From contig DEAE01000012.1 in the NCBI GenBank assembly GCA_002347025.1, forward strand, positions 186,378 to 250,377: a DNA stretch of 64,000 nucleotides. Direction: 5' to 3'. Positions 62,019 through 64,000 of this stretch are shown piece by piece (the stretch's first letter is position 1; every line of letters begins with the position of its first letter). Below the pieces are notes generated by a model. That model had not been told where the DNA came from and did no database searches. It worked only from the letters and a program-made list of their open reading frames with translations. This DNA is from Acidobacteria bacterium UBA2990. Lineage in GTDB: Bacteria; Acidobacteriota; Vicinamibacteria; Vicinamibacterales; UBA8438. Both the position numbers and the translations under genes were made by a program.

Positions 62019-63398
62019 CTACCCGCGCTTACCTTTTCTCTGGATTGCCCATCCTTCTTTGTTAACCTGCCGGCCTCGCGCTACAGCTAGAGAACCCGAA
62101 GGGACATCTCCCGAGATACAAGACCCAGCCGCGATATAAGCATCGTCACCAAGGGTTACTGGCGCAATCAGTTCAGTCCCGCTACCGATGAATACTCGGT
62201 CACCGATGGCAGTAGGGTGCTTTTCACTGCCGTCGTAATTGCAGGTAATGGTGCCTGCTCCAATATTAACGTCCTTTCCGATCGTTGAGTCACCTAGGTA
62301 GGTAAGGTGGTTGACTTTTGAACCCATTCCGAGTGACGACTTTTTGATTTCTACAAAATTGCCGACCCGTGCTGCCTCTCCGATCCGAGATTCTGGCCGC
62401 AAGTGAGCGAATGGTCCAATGCGAGCGCCCTGTTCGATTGTGGCGCTCTGAATAACGCAGTGATTGTTGATGAGGACGTCGTCGCTAATGCAAGAATCCA
62501 CGATTCGGACGCCTGTTTGCACTTCACACCTGGCACCGATCTTTGTTTGTCCTTCAAGGACGACTCCGGGGTGAATAACGGTGTCAGCCCCTACCGATAC
62601 ATCCACATCGATGTAAGTGGTCGCGGGATCTTCAATGGTGACACCAGCGGCCATTAACTCTTCGTTCTTTGTCTGCCTTACCATTCGCTTGACCTCTGCC
62701 AATTCTGTTTGGCTGTTAATCCCCATGATGTTATCCGAGCATTCCACATGGGTGGTTTCGACAGGCAGGTGGCGTCGTCGATAAATTGACACGAGGCCTG
62801 GAAGATAGATTTCACCATTGGGCCCTCCTGCAGGAATCTCCCGTAGGGTTTTGAAGAGAGGAGCAAGGTCAAGAGCATAAATACCACAATTGATTTCTTT
62901 GATCTTTCGCTGCTGCTCAGTAGCATCTCGCTCTTCAACGACGCGGCTAAGGTTCCCATTTTGTCGAATAATACGACCGTAACCATAGGGCCTGCTCACT
63001 GTGGCTGTTAGGACGGAAATGGCGGCTTTGCATTTCTCATGCCTTGTCACCAGACGTTGCAGCGTTTCTGCCTTTACCAAAGGTACATCGCCAGACAATA
63101 CCACCAAGGTTCCCCGGTGTCCCCGTAAGAGCGCCTCAGCTTGGAGCAAGGCATGGCCTGTGCCAAGTTGCTCCAGTTGAAACACGAAAGCAACGGTTGA
63201 TCGTGCAGAAAGAGTGGCTTTGACTTGTTCAGCACGATGGCCTACGACCACACTAACAGTCAGGGGTGTCAGGAGGTCAGCCGATCTCAGCACATGCTCA
63301 AGAAGGGTAAGGCCGCCGAGTTTGTGCAGTACCTTCGGCCGGCTGGACCGCATACGCGAACCTTGGCCGGCTGCAAGGATCAAAACATGGCAGGACAC
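62019..63398 (-). CDS. glmU: GlmU, bifunctional GlcN-1-P acetyltransferase / GlcNAc-1-P uridyltransferase
   Basis: The 459-residue protein has the N-terminal uridyltransferase (VLILAAGQGSRMRSSRPKVLHKLGG, TGHALLQAEAL) and a C-terminal left-handed beta-helix acetyltransferase (VVLEGQTKIGARCEVQTGVRI to NIGAGTITCNYDGSEKHPTAIGDRVFIGSGTELIAPVTLG). It makes UDP-GlcNAc from the product of GlmS and GlmM. The start is GTG. It is followed by glmS after 66 bp. Confidence 0.96.
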   Translation of the reverse strand: MSCHVLILAAGQGSRMRSSRPKVLHKLGGLTLLEHVLRSADLLTPLTVSVVVGHRAEQVKATLSARSTVAFVFQLEQLGTGHALLQAEALLRGHRGTLVVLSGDVPLVKAETLQRLVTRHEKCKAAISVLTATVSRPYGYGRIIRQNGNLSRVVEERDATEQQRKIKEINCGIYALDLAPLFKTLREIPAGGPNGEIYLPGLVSIYRRRHLPVETTHVECSDNIMGINSQTELAEVKRMVRQTKNEELMAAGVTIEDPATTYIDVDVSVGADTVIHPGVVLEGQTKIGARCEVQTGVRIVDSCISDDVLINNHCVIQSATIEQGARIGPFAHLRPESRIGEAARVGNFVEIKKSSLGMGSKVNHLTYLGDSTIGKDVNIGAGTITCNYDGSEKHPTAIGDRVFIGSGTELIAPVTLGDDAYIAAGSCISGDVPSGSLAVARGRQVNKEGWAIQRKGKRG

Positions 63399-63449
63399 AG
63401 ACTTCAGTGTAAACGATTCGGTGTAATTGAGTGTTACAACCGCAGGTGG

Positions 63450-64000
63450 CTATGGGCTGTTGAGTGCCTCGACAAATGCTTCCGTCTCTCTGATGCTGTC
63501 GAAATCTGCCTCTTCTCTTGCCTGAATCCGGTTCTCAGGGTTGAGTGTTATGGCCTTAGTAAGGTGGTTGACAGCAGAATCAGTATCTTGATTAAGAGTG
63601 TGAGCAAGTGCCAGCATGTAGTGCAGCCGGTCATCTGATGGGTGAGATGAGATCGCTTTCTCCAAAAGTAATATGGCTTCTGCCGAATCACGCCGGTTCA
63701 AGGCGATGGTGGCTGCAAAGATTCTCTCGTTGATTGTTCTCGGTAATTTCTTCTTTGGGCTCGATTCCCGTGCGCAGATGTTCAGGTACAGATTGGCTCG
63801 TTCGTGAAGCTCTCGTTCGTCGGGAAATTTCATTACTTGGCGAAATGCGGTAGCTGCTCGACTAAAATGCCGCCGCTGAAGAGCTTGTAGGCCCTTCTCA
63901 TAGAGCTTAACGGCCTTTAGGTAATTAGTCCTCTGTTTAGTGACAGGAGTTGAGGAAGTCCTTGCCTTTTGGGACCGCCGAGCAGGTTTGGCGGCGGCGG
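63450..64000 (-). CDS. TPR-repeat protein, 5' partial
   Basis: The frame is open to the end of the window, so ATG 63833 is only an internal Met. The upstream part reads an Ala/Lys/Arg/Pro/Ser/Thr-rich stretch, then YLKAVKLYEKGLQALQRRHFSRAATAFRQV, a TPR. A further TPR-like pair follows (AEAILLLEKAISSHPSDDRLHYMLALAHTLNQDTDSAVNHLTKAI). The ~183 visible residues end at LNSP. TPRs mediate protein-protein contact; no specific partner can be named. It precedes glmU on the same strand. Confidence 0.75.
   Translation of the reverse strand, partial: AAAKPARRSQKARTSSTPVTKQRTNYLKAVKLYEKGLQALQRRHFSRAATAFRQVMKFPDERELHERANLYLNICARESSPKKKLPRTINERIFAATIALNRRDSAEAILLLEKAISSHPSDDRLHYMLALAHTLNQDTDSAVNHLTKAITLNPENRIQAREEADFDSIRETEAFVEALNSP

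Noticed and set aside
1..64000. Mobile elements, prophage or CRISPR arrays
   Set aside because: No transposase, integrase, phage structural gene, terminal repeats or regularly spaced repeats were found.

Overview
The window is a chromosomal segment carrying the replication-origin region of a Gram-negative bacterium. The divergent core block runs leftward from rpmH (rnpA, yidD, yidC, jag, mnmE, mnmG, rsmG, parA, parB, F1-ATPase) and rightward from dnaA (dnaN, gyrB, gyrA). Lipoboxes, a SurA-like chaperone, DsbD and a Wzm/Wzt exporter point to a diderm cell. A PQQ dehydrogenase, a DUF1080 protein and a secreted protein with a DGRPDLQGVW-type start recall Acidobacteriota, perhaps Vicinamibacteria-like. 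That placement is inference from gene content only.

Layout. 1-5.9 kb: accessory metabolism (PQQ dehydrogenase cut by the window edge, DUF1080 protein, secreted unknown, beta-hydroxyacid dehydrogenase, MBL hydrolase). 5.9-13.4 kb: clpS-clpA, an ACT-domain protein, a class I aminotransferase, DsbD and a small lipoprotein. 13.4-22.0 kb: a signalling-rich stretch with a lipid kinase, a membrane GAF sensor, a divergent FabZ, a PCYCGCG-motif protein, a soluble hybrid histidine kinase, a FliA/WhiG-type sigma factor, a lone DHp protein with a small HTH protein, and an NtrC-type regulator. 22.1-31.6 kb: cupin, DusB, SurA-like protein, Mfd, Wzt, Wzm and a PP2C phosphatase. 31.7-36.8 kb: F1-ATPase genes atpHAGDC without the F0 genes. 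36.9-41.5 kb: parB, parA, a 2-kb non-coding stretch with two parS sites, and rsmG. 41.5-48.3 kb: mnmG to rpmH. 48.3-50.3 kb: DnaA boxes and very AT-rich DNA flanking dnaA, the likely oriC. 50.3-57.5 kb: dnaN, gyrB, gyrA and a lipoprotein. 57.6-64 kb: pcrA, glmS, glmU and a TPR protein cut by the window end, all on the minus strand.

The most interesting observation is at 16414-17064. The PCYCGCG-motif protein is interrupted by one in-frame TGA, after which the same frame runs on with the expected C-terminal part of the family. The TGA stands where a Cys of a CxxC is expected, giving Sec-x-x-Cys. A hairpin of about 10 bp with a single bulged U and a 5-nt loop (CGTGA) starts 10 nt after the TGA, and its apical loop lies 21 nt downstream. 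This fits the bacterial SECIS pattern, so the gene probably encodes a selenoprotein that a standard gene caller would truncate.

No rRNA, tRNA, insertion sequence, prophage or CRISPR array was recognised.
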